Origin: Tillandsia leiboldiana
Lineage: Eukaryota > Streptophyta > Magnoliopsida > Poales > Bromeliaceae
NCBI GenBank assembly: GCA_029204045.2
Contig: CM055068.1
Location: 36,347,345 to 36,411,344, forward strand
Length of the DNA stretch: 64,000 bases
Direction: 5' to 3'
This document shows, piece after piece, positions 1 to 11,250 of this stretch; position 1 is the first letter of the stretch; the number at the start of each line of letters is the position of its first letter. A program made the translations under genes and the position numbers. Under the pieces are notes generated by a model. That model worked only from the letters and a program-made list of their open reading frames with translations, did not search any database and was not told where the DNA came from.

Positions 1-103
1 AAGGCAAATCTCGTGAAAAGAATCAAAAGTATCAGTTTTCTCTTTTAAAAATGCTACCCATGAATACCGAGAGAAATCATCAACCAATAAGAAAATATAC
101 CAT

Positions 104-2772
104 TTACCTCCCAAGGATGGTTGACGTGTTGGCCCCATAAGATCCATATGCAATAATTCCAAGGGTCGTTTGGTACCGACGTGGTTCAAGGATAAGAGAA
201 GAATTCACCTTTGCGTACCCAACCTTTCGAGTTTTGGTGTACGTCGGAAGTGATTGTGAGGTTGATACCTTTGGTGAAAGCGTCTTGTTTGATCCATCGC
301 TTTTCTTTGACGTCGTCGTCTTGTTTGATGAACTACCGAGGCTTTTTCCTTTCGAATAATTTGCATTTGCTTTCCGAGGAATTACCCTTTTGGTAGTCGT
401 TGCAAGAAGTGCTTGAGTTGAGCGTTTGGCTCCCATCTTGCAATTTCTCCTTATGTGCCCTACAAAATTACAACGAAAACATACCTTAGTGCTTGACGAT
501 TCCGAGGAGGGTGAAGTAGGCTTGTTGTCGTTGCTTGTCGTAAATTCCAGTGTCGGAGGAGGAGATACCGACTGAGGCACGAAAACGGTCCCAACCGAAC
601 TAAAGTCGTCTTTAGTTCGATTGTATCCGAGGCCGAACTTGTTTGATTGACCAAGACCAAGAAGCTTATCCAACTTACTCCTTCCTGATGAAAATCGTTG
701 TAAGTCATCCTTGAGTTGGATAATGGTCTCTGTCATTTCCAATTTTTCCTGTCGAGCCTCGCCGTTGAGCTTCAAGAAGTAATTCGCTTTGTTAACCATA
801 TCTATATAATTCTTCTCTAAGGGAAACATTTGCTTTATCAGATTATCCCTTTTCACTTCAAGATCGGTCGAGAGAGAAGTTACCCTTTTTAGTTTCTTCT
901 TCGAGATCCTGCAATCTCCCTCTCAACCCCTTGTTTTGCTTAGCCAGTTTCTTTGAATCCCTCAAAAGTCTATGGTAGGCTAGAGCAAAATCTTCACCTT
1001 CCGAATCATCCGATTCATTGTCCGTTGCATTCTTTTCAACAGTGGAGTTCGACAATGAGTCGGATGTACTTGCCATTAAGCACATGAAGGGTGAAGATGT
1101 GGACGCGTGGAACACAGTTGCGTTGTCTTCTTCATCACTTGATGATGACTCATTTGACGATGAGGTGTCATCCCAAGTGACGGCTTGCATCGCCTTCTTC
1201 TTAGACGGATTCTTAGTTGGACATTCCGTTGAGATATGGCCGTACCCTCGGCACTTGAAGCATTGGACTTGTCCTTCTGTGCTTTTCTTATCCTTAGAAA
1301 AGCCTTCTTGCTTTCTTGACTTGTAACTTGAAGAACCCTTGCCTTTCTTCCACTTTCCGAAGGATGGAGTTTTGCTTGAATTACCCCTTCGAAAATTTCG
1401 GCGAAACTTCCTTGTCAAGAGAGCGAGCTGCTTCTCAAAGTCCTCCATAGATAAATTCTCGTCATCGCCTGAGGAGGATGAATCCGCGTCTTCTTCTTTT
1501 GTTGTTTTCAAAGCATAACCTGAAGACTTAGAGAGGATGCCTTTCCCGAAGAATAGTTAGTAGGAAATGTCATTTCATAAGTTTGTAAAGAACCAACTAA
1601 TTCTTCTACACGGATTTCGTCCGGGTGTTTAATAGTTTCAATGGCTGTAACTGTGACGCCCCACTTCCCAGGGGGTCACCCATCCTAGAACTACTCTAGC
1701 TCTAGCACGCTTAACTCTCATGTTCCTCTTGGATCTTGCTACCATCCAAAATGCTATAGCCGGGGTTAGAGATTTAGTCCTATTATATCATTTATATAGA
1801 GGACTAATCCAAATTCCGGGGTGTCACATTCTTCCCCCCTTTAAGCCCTGACGTCCACGTCAGGCTCGAGCACACTCACAAGCACCAGGCGATGTGAGAC
1901 TCGTCTCGCTAGCCTTAGCCGACCTTGTGGGGAGCTGCACTCCACCCACAACGGTCATTAGCCGGGGAGCCTCGCTCTACCCGCTATATAACCCTGGCTC
2001 AGCCGAGACTCATCTCACATTTCCGGCTGGTGAAATGGCTCTGATACCAACTGTGACGCCCCACTTCCCAGGGGGTCACCAATCCTAGAACTACTCTAGC
2101 TCTAGCACGCTTAACTCTCATGTTCCTCTTGGATCTTGCTACCATCCAAAATGCTATAGCCGGGTTAGAGATTTAGTCCTATTATATCATTTATATAGAG
2201 GACTAATCCAAATTCCGGGGGGTGTCACAGTAACCTTGGAACGAAATCTTTCAGGAAGAGTTCTTAAGATCTTTCTTACAATTTTAAATTCTGGAATCTT
2301 CTCTCCCAAGTTAGCACATGAGTTTACGATGTCTTGCAATCGTGTGTAATAGTCTGTGAATGATTCATTTTCTGCCATGAAAATAGAGTCAAACTTGCTC
2401 GTAAGCATTTGCAGTTTCTGAATCTTCACAAGGTTAGTTCCTCATGCGTAACTTGAAGAACATCCCAGATTTCTTTCGCAGTCTCACATGCCGAGACGCG
2501 AGAGAACACTGTTTGTGACAAGGCATTAAATAAAGCATTTATTCCCTTGCCATTGTAAGAAGATATATCAATCTCTTCCTTGGTCCATTTCGACCTAGGT
2601 TTGATGGTGCGAACATCACCAATAAATTCAGTTGGATTTGACCATCCTAATTCAATTGATTGCCACACCGTTCGTCGATGGAAATTAAAAAGGCTTTCAT
2701 CCGTACTTTCCAGTACGCATAATTTGTTCCATCGAAGAACGGGGGTCTGTTGATGTTTCCTCCTTCAACCAT
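104..2772 (-). pseudogene. Sirevirus gag remnant (broken copy)
   Basis: This is a gag remnant read right to left from the ATG at 2770-2772. The N-terminal part (2235-2772) matches the copia gag family (motif NRPPFFDGTNYAYWKVRMK), with small frameshifts near 2430 and 2670. The Cassandra at 1652-2229 splits it. The middle part (858-1511) carries an acidic Ser-rich stretch and a CCHC zinc knuckle (CFKCRGYGHISTEC). The last part (104-856) has a second CCHC knuckle (CFRCNFVGHIRRNC). After that the frame runs over the deletion junction that removed the protease. It cannot make a functional Gag. Confidence 0.85.
1652..2229 (-). mobile_element. Cassandra TRIM element, copy 1
   Basis: This is a non-coding terminal-repeat retrotransposon in miniature. 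Two LTRs (1652-1828 and 2052-2229) flank an internal stretch of about 220 bp. On the minus strand the PBS is complementary to initiator tRNA-Met (2037-2049), and a polypurine tract adjoins the far LTR (about 1829-1843). The LTR holds a 5S rRNA-like stretch with A-box AGTTAAGCGTGC and C-box GGATGGGTGACC. The TSD is gtaac (1647-1651 and 2230-2234). SV-1 shows the empty site near 40281, with gtaac once. It is the same insertion event as the copy at 16169. Confidence 0.92.
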
Positions 2773-2791
2773 TGTTTACAACCCTATTCCC

Positions 2792-2803
2792 GCTCTGATA
2801 CCA
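2792..2803 (-). other. Primer-binding site (initiator tRNA-Met) of SV-2dup
   Basis: The minus strand reads TGGTATCAGAGC two bases from the LTR edge. This is the standard plant copia PBS, complementary to the 3' end of initiator tRNA-Met. Confidence 0.9.
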
Positions 2804-2805
2804 CT

Positions 2806-4140
2806 TGTTGGGTTATATATATAATAGGATCTAAATAGGGGAAAAAACACCTAGAGGGGGGTGAATAGGTGTAAACCATAAACACTAAAAAATCTTTGCG
2901 ATATAAAAACCCAATGCGGAAAAATAAATAACACGCAGAGATTTTTACGTGGAAAACTCCAAACCGGAGTAAAAAACCACGGGACCGATAACACGGTGAA
3001 ATCCACTAGAATTAAACACGTACAAGGTGATATACCGTACTGACAGACGACTCAACCTTTTCCATACGCTCCTAGTTGATCTTCTCCGCTCGCTCCACGA
3101 CGCTTCTCGAATCCACGATGTGCGTCCAACGCCGAATCCACGGCGTCCAACGTCGAGTCCACGACGTCCGACCGAATCCACAGTCTTCACCCAGTAGCAC
3201 GCTTCGAATCCACGAACGTACCTCGCTCCGAATCCACGAGAGCGGTTGCACCTTGAATCCACAAGGCCACGCGAGTCCACGCGCCGATTTTGGGTAAATC
3301 GTTGTTTTTTGGGTGGTGATGATCCGCCGAATACTTAGATTAGAAATAGATCGGAAATACCATCTAAGTATTCATTGTTTGATTCAACTCAGAATATGAG
3401 TATGAAAACCTAGAATCAAATCAATCAATATAGATGAAGAAACATAGAGTAAATCTAGTATTTCCTTTCTTCTCTATATGTGGATCTTAGGCCGTATATA
3501 AGATTATATTTTATTATGACGGCTATTTGGATTAACCCTAGAAAAAGAATCATAGGGTCTATTTATAGGTTAGAAACCCTTGGAAGAAGATAAGGATCAA
3601 AAACTAACCTTTTCTGGAATTTTACATGACGACGATCCGGATCGGAGATCGGCGATCCGGATTGCAGTAGCGAGAAGAACAGTTTCCAGAAAACGAAGGT
3701 TCGGGATCCGGATCGAAGTGCTTGATCCGGATCGTTCATACAGTTCACCAAACATCAACGTTCGGGATCCGGATTGCGAAGCCTGATCCGGATCGTTCAA
3801 ATAAAATGGTAAACTCAGTGTTCGGGATCCGGATCAAGGGAAGCTACGATCCGGATTGAACTGGTGTATGAACGAACCACCTTCGGGATCCGGATTGAAC
3901 AGTCTGATCCGGATCCTGAACATGTCCCATGTCCAGTTTTTGATATTTATGCAATAACAAATCTTCCAAGTGTTTCTACGCTATAAGAAGTATTCGGATC
4001 ACCAAAGATATTAAGTTAAACATACCTGATCCTTTTGAATTCTTCTTTCTTGAGATTGAGTTATATGATCCAACTTCCTTTACCTTCAATCTTCAAGACT
4101 TAACCGAATTCACGAAATACGCCAACTCAAATTCCGTAAC
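2806..4140 (-). repeat. Sirevirus 5' LTR (SV-2dup)
   Basis: The LTR runs TG to CA on the minus strand, with the last plus-strand base lost at 4140. It has the TATA box CTATAAATAG (minus strand, 3559-3568), palindromic ATCCGGAT copies upstream of it in U3 (about 3635-3925), and the constant-loop hairpin row in the leader (3090-3283). The flanking ccttt at 4141 equals the SV-2 TSD, so this is the same insertion site as 18664. Confidence 0.9.
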
Positions 4141-4698
4141 CCTTTCGGGCGCCCGAAAGATTCGGGCTGCTACACTAATCCCCGCCCCGCGGATCCACAC
4201 GTCCACGCCGCGCCAGCGAGGCGCCACGTCACCCACGTTTGACCAATCGGGGAATATACGTGTCCCTGGCCCCTTGCAACCGCGCCGTACGGAGAACGGC
4301 GGCAGCCAATCGCAGGCCGCCATTTGACCGCAACCCACGCTGCGTACAGCAGCGACGCGTCGCGTCGCGCGTCGCGTCGCGCTGACTCCGCTAACGGTAG
4401 GCCTACTACTTGGCCTGCCCCCTCTGACGCCGCGCAGGGCCGCGCGCCTCCCCACGCGCCTGACGCCCACGGCAGCTGCGTCCAAGGGGAGACCCACGTG
4501 TAATCCCCCCCTGCAACGCGCCCTCGCGCCGAGCGCCTCTGCGGCGCCTCGCGCCGCTGCCCAACGCCTTAGTATTCGTGCATTTGCCTCGAAATCTATG
4601 CCAACTGCCTCAGGATCCGTGCATCTCGGGATTCGGGTCTGCTACAATCGTTCGGGCGCACTACAGTAATTTCGAGCGCCCGAATGTACGGCCCCGAC
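4141..4698 (-). repeat. LR-A LTR fragment (U3 part), duplicate of 18665 to about 19222
   Basis: This GC-rich piece of the large LR-A LTR starts at the SV-2 TSD and stops at the N gap. It matches the start of the right-hand LTR piece at 18665. Many one-base indels relative to that copy (for example in 4380-4460) look like low-quality contig-end sequence. No gene is seen; open frames here are chance GC-rich frames. Confidence 0.8.
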
Positions 4699-4798
4699 NN
4701 NNNNNNNNNNNNNNNNNNNNNNNNNNNNNNNNNNNNNNNNNNNNNNNNNNNNNNNNNNNNNNNNNNNNNNNNNNNNNNNNNNNNNNNNNNNNNNNNNN
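4699..4798. other. Assembly gap (100 N)
   Basis: A run of exactly 100 N, the conventional unknown-size scaffold gap. Sequence on the left is the U3 end of an LR-A LTR. Sequence on the right is the U5-proximal part of an LR-A LTR about 2.2 kb upstream of SV-2. The two sides do not adjoin in any intact copy. Confidence 0.98.
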
Positions 4799-5359
4799 TG
4801 CTACCATAAGGCGAGATATCCAAGGTTATAGAGAGCTTTTCTTTTCTCTTTTCTTTTCTCATTGCCTCAAATGATGTTTAAGGCACCTTGGCACTACATT
4901 TTTCCTCGAGGTGAAATCTGTCAACCCTCTCGTCTCGAAAAATGAGTTTAAAAGCACCTTGGCACTCATTCAATAGGAGTGAAATCTGATCAAACCCTCC
5001 ATTGGCAACTTGCCCCTTTTCTTTAATTCCCTTTGGGAGTGGCAATATGCTCAAACCCTCCTATTTAGCCATTAGACTTCTTTACGGGTCCGAGGGTTCC
5101 AAAAGACGGATGCCTACAACCCCAAGAAACAAGACAGGTGTAGCACCGCCTTCAGTAGTGCTCGGCCCAATGTACTGTTATTTTTTCTTTTTAACTTTCT
5201 TTAAACATTCTTTTTTACAATTGGTTCAGATGAGTTTTAAAGCACCTTGGCACTCATTACCCGGGAGTGACCATATGCTCAACCTCACGTTAGCTTTGTG
5301 CCCCTTTTTAATGCTTTTCTTTTTACTTTTCTCTTTTATATAAGCTCTTACTCTAGGCT

Positions 5360-6100
5360 AGTTTGGGTGTCTCTAACACCAATTTAGATTTGAACTGCTT
5401 GTTCATTTACATTTACCACTTTGTCTTGCCACTTGGCAATTTCTTTAGCTCCTTAGCCCCTTTTTAAACTTTCTTTACTTGTTCTCTTTCTTTTAAGCAA
5501 TTTGCTTGTCTTACTTATTAAGTCACTTTTAGCTTTCTCTTAAGCTTTATCTTTTTCATTAATCATTTCCTTACCCTAGGTCTTGCCACACGGGTAACTA
5601 GAGAGTCCTCTGGACTCTTAAACATTCTCTTTCATTTATTTAACTCAAATTGAAGTTAAAGTTATTGTCCATTTGCCCAGACACCCTATGACTTTCTAGG
5701 GTTATATTTGTTTTAATTCTTTAACCTTAGGATCTCATCCCCTTTTTCCTGATTCCTCACTGATCCTAGAGTTACCTTAACTCTATTTTTCTGTTCCACT
5801 TTTAACTTAGAGTTATACTGACTCTAATTTCTGTTTGTGAGTTTAAACTCTTCTAGTTCACCTTAGGTTTTCCTTTACCTAAGTTCCATGCCATGCTCAT
5901 CCTAGAGTTCCTTGACTCTATGTTGATCACTCATCCAATGTCCTTAGGTTATCTCCTAAGACAATGCCACTCGTTCAATCCTAGGATAACTCCTAAGTTT
6001 GATGTCACTCATTAAACCCTGAATCTAGGGTGTTTCTAGTCTTACTACCACATGTTCTTTTCCTTATGCTTTCGCATGATCCTAGGGTTATACCCTAACA
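5360..6100 (-). other. Train of short hairpins in LR-A leader (old copy)
   Basis: Successive short inverted repeats include GGTGT/ACACC near 5366, TAGAGTTA/TAACTCTA near 5768, TTAGAGT/ACTCTAA near 5807, GAGTTTAAACTC near 5840, CTTAGG/CCTAAG near 5942 and TAGGGT/ACCCTA near 6082. The same series with the same stems but different loops occurs in 43140-43650 and 49960-50470. Confidence 0.7.
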
Positions 6101-6477
6101 TGATCCACATCATCAATCGATAGCCACTTTTACGCAGGCATTATTTCTCTAAGTCCGTTTACATCTGCACATTTGTCATCTACCTTTGGCAACCAACAGT
6201 GCACTTTTTCATCTGTGTCCATTTACACATGCACATTTATCATCTATCTTGGCAACCCAACAGTTGCACTTTTCATCTGTGTCCATTTACAAATGCTATC
6301 TTAATCATAATTACTTAACGCCTCTAACAGGCTACTATCATGCTTCTAAATCCAAAAGCAAAGGAGCAAAGGGAGAGGTCACCAGTTTCGGCAGAATCCC
6401 CCACCTGTATTGCCCCCAATTGCTCGTAGACAATTACAGTTGGTCTTCGCGCGATTGCTCCTGCTCCTTTCTGAGCT

Positions 6478-6863
6478 TGCACGTAAAACGGTGCACGTCC
6501 AATGAACCTTGGGTTTGCACGCAAAACGGTGCAAGTCCACTGAACCTTGGGTTTGCACGCAAACGGTGCACGCCTTTCTTCAAGATTGCACGCAAAACGG
6601 TGCACGTTTTTTCTAACCCTACACAAAAAATGGTGCATAACATTAGAGACTGCACGCAAAACGGTGCACAAACAACTCAAACCTGCACGCAAAATGGTGC
6701 ACGTACCTCATTTGCACGCAAAACGGTGCACATTCTTCTTCAATGTTGCACGCCAAACGGTGCACGCTTTTCGAGTTTGCGAGCAAAACAGTGCATGTTC
6801 GTCGAGTCCGCATGCAAAACGGTGCATGGTCCTTTCCAAGCTACACGCAAAATGATGCGCGCC
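6478..6863 (-). repeat. Array of about 12 dyad-symmetric 18-mers (LR-A LTR, old copy)
   Basis: The unit TGCACGCAAAACGGTGCA, with symmetric arms TGCAC/GTGCA and an 8-base centre, recurs about every 30-37 bases. Spacers are unrelated. It lies just downstream of the LR-A TATA box on the minus strand, so it falls in the transcribed leader. Open frames across it are artefacts of the repeat. Confidence 0.85.
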
Positions 6864-6999
6864 AAAAGCCCGGCGACACCTCGTGTAGTAAGATGGCACA
6901 GTAAAACTCGGTCCCTAAACACGCCCTCTCCCTCCCCTCAGCCTCTTTGCGCTTCGCAAAAAGGGAGGGAAAAGGGGAAGAAAAGGGCCCCATTCGGGC

Positions 7000-7008
7000 C
7001 CTTATAGG
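7000..7008 (-). promoter_or_regulatory. TATA box of LR-A LTR (old copy)
   Basis: The minus strand reads GCCTATAAG in the position matching CCTATAAAGG of the intact LR-A LTRs (45071-45080 and 51886-51895). It separates the GC-rich U3 from the long R-U5. Confidence 0.6.
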
Positions 7009-7038
7009 CCGAAAAAACCCACTTTCGGGCGCACCTTT

Positions 7039-8381
7039 TGTTGGGTTATATGTATAATAGGATCTAAATGGGGAAAAAAAACACCTAGAGGGGGGTGAAT
7101 AGGTGTAAACCATAAACACTCAAAAATCTTTGCGATATAAAAACCCAATGCGGAAAAATAAATACACGCAAGAGATTTTTACGTGGAAAACTCCAAACCG
7201 GAGGAGTAAAAAACACGGGACCGATAACACGGTGAAATCCACTAGAATTAAACACGTACAAGGTGATATACCGTACTCACAGACGACTCAACCTTTTCCA
7301 TACGCTCCTAGTTGATCTTCTCCGCTCGCTCCACGACGCTTCTCGAATCCACGATGTGCGTCCAACGCCGAATCCACGGCGTCCAACGTCGAGTCCACGA
7401 CGTCCGACCGAATCCACGGTCTTCACCCAGTAGCACGCTTCGAATCCACGAACGTACCTCGCTCCGAATCCACGAGAGCGGTTGCACCTTGAATCCACAA
7501 GGCCACGCGAGTCCACGCGCCGATTTTGGGGTAAATCGTTGTTTTTTGGGTGGTGATGATCCGCCGAATACTTAGATTAGAAATAGATCGGAAATACCAT
7601 CTAAGTATTCATTGATTTGATTCTACTCAGAATATGAGTATAAAAACCTAGAATCAAATCAATCAATATAGATGAAGAAACATAAGATAAATCTAGTATT
7701 TCCTTTCTTCTCTATATGTGGATCTTAGGCCGTATATAAGATTTATTTTATTATGACGGCTATTTGGATTAACCCTAGAAAAAGAATCATAGGGTCTATT
7801 TATAGGTTAGAAACCTTGGAAGAAGATAAGGATCAAAAACTAACCTTTTCTGGAGTTTTTACATGACGACGATCCGGATCGGAGATCGGCGATCCGGATT
7901 GCAGCAGTAGCGAGAAGAAACAGTTTCCAAAAAAACGAAGGTTCGGGATCCGGATCGAAGTGCTTGATCCGGATCGTTCATACAGTTCACCAAACATCAA
8001 CGTTCGGGATCCGGATTGCGAAGCCTGATCGGATCGTTCAAATAAAATGGTAAACTCAGTGTTCGGGATCCGGATCAAGGGAAGCTACGATCCGGATTGA
8101 ACTGGTGTATGAACGAACCACCTTCGGGATCCGGATTGAACAGTCTGATCCGGATCCTGAACATGTCCCATGTCCAGTTTTTGATATTTATGCAATAACA
8201 AATCCATCCAAGTGTTTTTACGCTATAAGAAGTATTCGGATCACCAAAGATATTAAGTTAAAATACTGATCCTTTTGAATTCTTCTTTCTTGAGATTGAG
8301 TTATATGATCCAACTTCCTTTACCTTCAATCTTCAAGACTTAACCGAATTCACGAAATACGCCAACTCAAATTCCGTAACA
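7039..8381 (-). repeat. SV-2 3' LTR
   Basis: The 1343-bp LTR is nearly identical to 17323-18664. It has a TATA box (7796-7805, minus), U3 palindromes ATCCGGAT between about 7869 and 8156, and the leader hairpin row at 7326-7519. Here the fifth hairpin is perfectly paired (GACCG/CGGTC), whereas the 5' LTR has one mismatch. Confidence 0.93.
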
Positions 8382-8397
8382 ATCTCCCCTTTGGCGG
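8382..8397 (-). other. SV-2 polypurine tract
   Basis: The minus strand reads CCGCCAAAGGGGAGAT directly before the 3' LTR. An AAAGGGGGAGATTG tract next to the LTR is typical of Sireviruses; SV-1 has the same site with one more G (32043-32059). Confidence 0.85.
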
Positions 8398-9109
8398 TTT
8401 CGTGACAAAACATAGATCCACTCAAGAAAATTCAAAAAGATATTTTTGTTGCTATCACCATACAACAAAATTTACAATGGAGATCCAAAATAAAATACAT
8501 GAGTTAAACTCCTAAAACAGACTCTAGACTTAGACATCTGTACTCTCTGCAAAAGAAATCATTCTTGACAAAAGAAATCGTTAGATACCTCAAGAATTTT
8601 ATATCATTCAAAAACCACATACAGAGATGAAGTTTATACTCATTTATACTTACCATGACATTTATACATTCAGATATGTAAACTGATCATAGTTAAAACA
8701 CCAACATATCTTCTATGCAATCAACATCCAAATGTCATGTTAGTGAACATCAACTTGTTAGTTATATTACATGCCCAAATAGTTAGTCGAATAGTTAGTC
8801 GAGGCATGCACTCAAACACAAATGAAAACCGAAAGTTGAAGTTCTACTTACCTTTCAAGTTGAGGTTATACTTACCTCTATAGTTTCAAGTTTTCTCAGT
8901 AACCATTGTATCATAGTATCATTGTTTATACTTCTCTCTCCCCCTTTTTGTCACAAAAGTTAGCCAAAAAATTACCAAAATGGAGAGAATAGTTAACAGT
9001 TCAAGTACCAAAGTTTTGAGAACAAAACTAAAACTTAAAACTAAAAACTGAAGACCTGGACAAAAAAAAATGAAGTTCCTGCACAAGAGAATTATTAGAC
9101 AAACGATTC
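8398..9109 (-). other. SV-2 3' non-coding region with second purine tract
   Basis: There is no gene here. The stretch lies between the envelope-like remnant and the 3' LTR and aligns with 32060-32700 of SV-1. A second purine-rich tract (GACAAAAAGGGGGAGAG on the minus strand, about 8937-8953) sits inside it. Multiple polypurine tracts are a described Sirevirus feature. Confidence 0.75.
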
Positions 9110-10551
9110 AAGCATCTGAATCTGAGTCATCCGAGGCGGTGTATCCCATTTTCGAGAACATTTCTGCATTAACTTCTTTATTGACGAGACCGTCTTAGTT
9201 AATGTGATTTGGGATGCTGTGATTATCTCGAGTTCTTCGGAGATTCGCCTCTGCTCTTTGGTGATTTGCTCTTGTTGAAAGATAGGCGCTGTTGTTGCTT
9301 GAAAATCGAAGTTACCGATGCTTGATCATCCGCGCCGGGTGCTTGTTGAGACGGTGAGGCAGAGGTGCCGACACAAGGTTTCTTTTCAGTGGAGGGTGTC
9401 GGAGTAACATGTGGTAATTTGTGAAGTGACTTCACAATCGTTGACTCATCTATCATCCCCAACAGTGTTGATATGATGTCGAGCTTATATCAATTTCAAA
9501 CTTTTGCAAGATCCTCATGATGATTAATGGAAATGGAAGTCGCTCAGAAGGATGAGGATGCACAACATATCTTGACATTCTATTCCAAATTATGTAGGGG
9601 ATGCTCATGTTCAATCCTACAGCCTCAGAGGGATGACCTATGAGATATAAGAACAGCATTCTATCCCATCTCACTAACTTGGTCTGCATGTTAGGAAGAA
9701 TGTTGTAACATGTGATGAAATTAAGAAATCGGTACTCCAGTCGAAGATGTTTGGATTTACACTTTTGCCATCAGCTGATTCAGTTCCTTCCAAACAAATT
9801 TTTCTATCACGGTTTGCCACAAGGCATTCGTCAAACTTCTTCCCGTCAAATAGTTGATCCCGATGTGTTGGATTCCATTCCAAGGACTTCGCCGATTAAT
9901 TGCGGAGTGATTTTAAGTTTCATCCCTTGGATATTTGTATAGAAATGCATTGAGCCACGTTCTCTTCTTGAAGATGTCTTGCATTCGTGTAAAGGTTCTT
10001 ACACGATACAAGCAATACCCAAGTAATTCAGGGAATCGGCAGACTTGGATGAGATTAGCTTGCTCAATTAAAGTTCCAAACTCTGGTGAGTGATTTCGGA
10101 GAGCTTCAATGTTGACATGTCGTCACCTATACATTCACGATGTTCAAAAGCTCGAAGGCGATCAATGCTGACGAACACTCCTTCCACCCGAGGCGGGGAG
10201 TCAGGAACCATTGGCTTGCTAGCATTAGCCTCTCGTGCTTGTCCAAAGCGTCGAGCAAGTCGTTTCCTTTTTACCGAGACGGTCGGTGACGTCATAGGTG
10301 CTTTTCCTGTGTCAATGGGTGCCTTTCCTTTTGATCCATTGGAAGCCTTTTGTTTAGGTTTAACGGGCATTGATTCATTCATCATTCGTTAACACGTCCC
10401 AGTCTACTTCATCATTATTTGTTTCAGTTTCCGAGTCACTAATCAGATCAAATTCACCTTTTCGTTGAAGTTTCTTGGCTCTTTTCAGTTTATTGGTTGC
10501 TCGAGTATGCACCATTGTGACTAACAGCAAGATGATCCATGAGAATTCCAT
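9110..10551 (-). pseudogene. Envelope-like gene remnant of SV-2
   Basis: This is the extra Sirevirus gene downstream of pol, related to the 'putative plant transposon protein' family found in plant retroelements. From the ATG at 10551 come a hydrophobic start (MEFSWIILLLVTMVH), a basic Lys/Arg-rich acidic-Ser stretch, then the conserved core in several frames (10068-10385, 9674-9883, 9453-9689; motifs such as WDRMLFLYL and IPYIIW), and a short coiled-coil-like tail. Frameshifts and stops break it into at least five pieces. No envelope function is shown; the name is by position and hydrophobic start only. Confidence 0.75.
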
Positions 10552-11250
10552 AGCTGTGCGTGCTTTAAGAGGATTGACATCCTGTGAAGAGCAACTCAAG
10601 GAACACGAAATTTTGTAAGTTTTCAAAAATTAGAGAAATTGTACCCAAACAATCATTATCGTGTAGAGAGACTAGGAATCAAATTAGTTTTGCAAAAAGA
10701 ATTTTAAAAATAGATCAATCGCATGATTTTCGAAATTCCCATTATATGCCCTAAAACCGAAATTTTTGAAATCGAAGGCCAAAAATCCGTTATCTTGAGA
10801 ATACCTAGCATACAATCAAAAACTAATCTACCCAGAGTTCTTATTTCAAAAGAAATTTGATCAAAAACCATCCACAAACGAAATTGATACAAGAAATTCA
10901 TCACGTTTTGAGGAGGAATAAGAAAAACTGTGAAAAACCGAGATTTTGATCAATAAAACTACTTGGAATTGAAGAACTTGAGTTTGAAAGCTTCCAAGAT
11001 GGATGAAATCTAGAGAGAGAAGCTCTGGAAACTTTGGAACAAAAGAATGGAGTAAAAGAAAACAAAACCCTTTTGTTCTATATAAAACCCTAGCCGCGAT
11101 CCGGATCAGTTCGTGATTACGATCCGGATCGGCTACCCGCAGTGAAAAACTGCGTTCGGGATCCGGATCGGCAGGTCCAATCCGGATCGTCTGCCCGCAG
11201 AAGAATATCTGCGTTCGGGATCCGGATCGGCAGGTCCAATCCGGATCGGC
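10552..11250 (-). promoter_or_regulatory. Putative internal promoter and leader of the SV-2 envelope-like gene
   Basis: Reading the minus strand toward the gene, several ATCCGGAT palindromes (11097-11250, in two near-identical tandem units of about 75 bp) are followed by a TATA-like TTTTATATAG (about 11077-11087), a leader of about 530 nt with a plausible splice acceptor CACAG at 10582, and then the ATG at 10551. The LTR promoter has the same order of palindromes then TATA. SV-1 keeps the arrangement. Promoter activity is inference. Confidence 0.5.

Larger units (their letters stand above)
1..4140 (-). mobile_element. Partial Sirevirus copy SV-2dup (gag, PBS, 5' LTR), near-duplicate of 14518-18664
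   Basis: This minus-strand Ty1/copia fragment enters the window inside the integrase region and runs through gag, a nested Cassandra, the primer-binding site and the 5' LTR. It repeats 14518-18664 at an offset of about 14,517 bases. It shares the same internal deletion, the same Cassandra insertion with the same TSD, and the same junction with a large LTR at its right end. Differences are mostly one-base indels, and they become denser toward the N gap at 4699. A shared insertion site means one locus appears twice, either as a real segmental duplication or, more likely, as an assembly duplication. Confidence 0.85.

Noticed and set aside
4596..4874. Frames spanning the N gap
   Set aside because: They are translated through 100 N and have no biological meaning.
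6186..7007. 273-codon plus-strand frame in the old LR-A LTR
   Set aside because: Same repeat array with a non-repeat start. No motif, antisense to the LTR, and not conserved in frame in the other copies.
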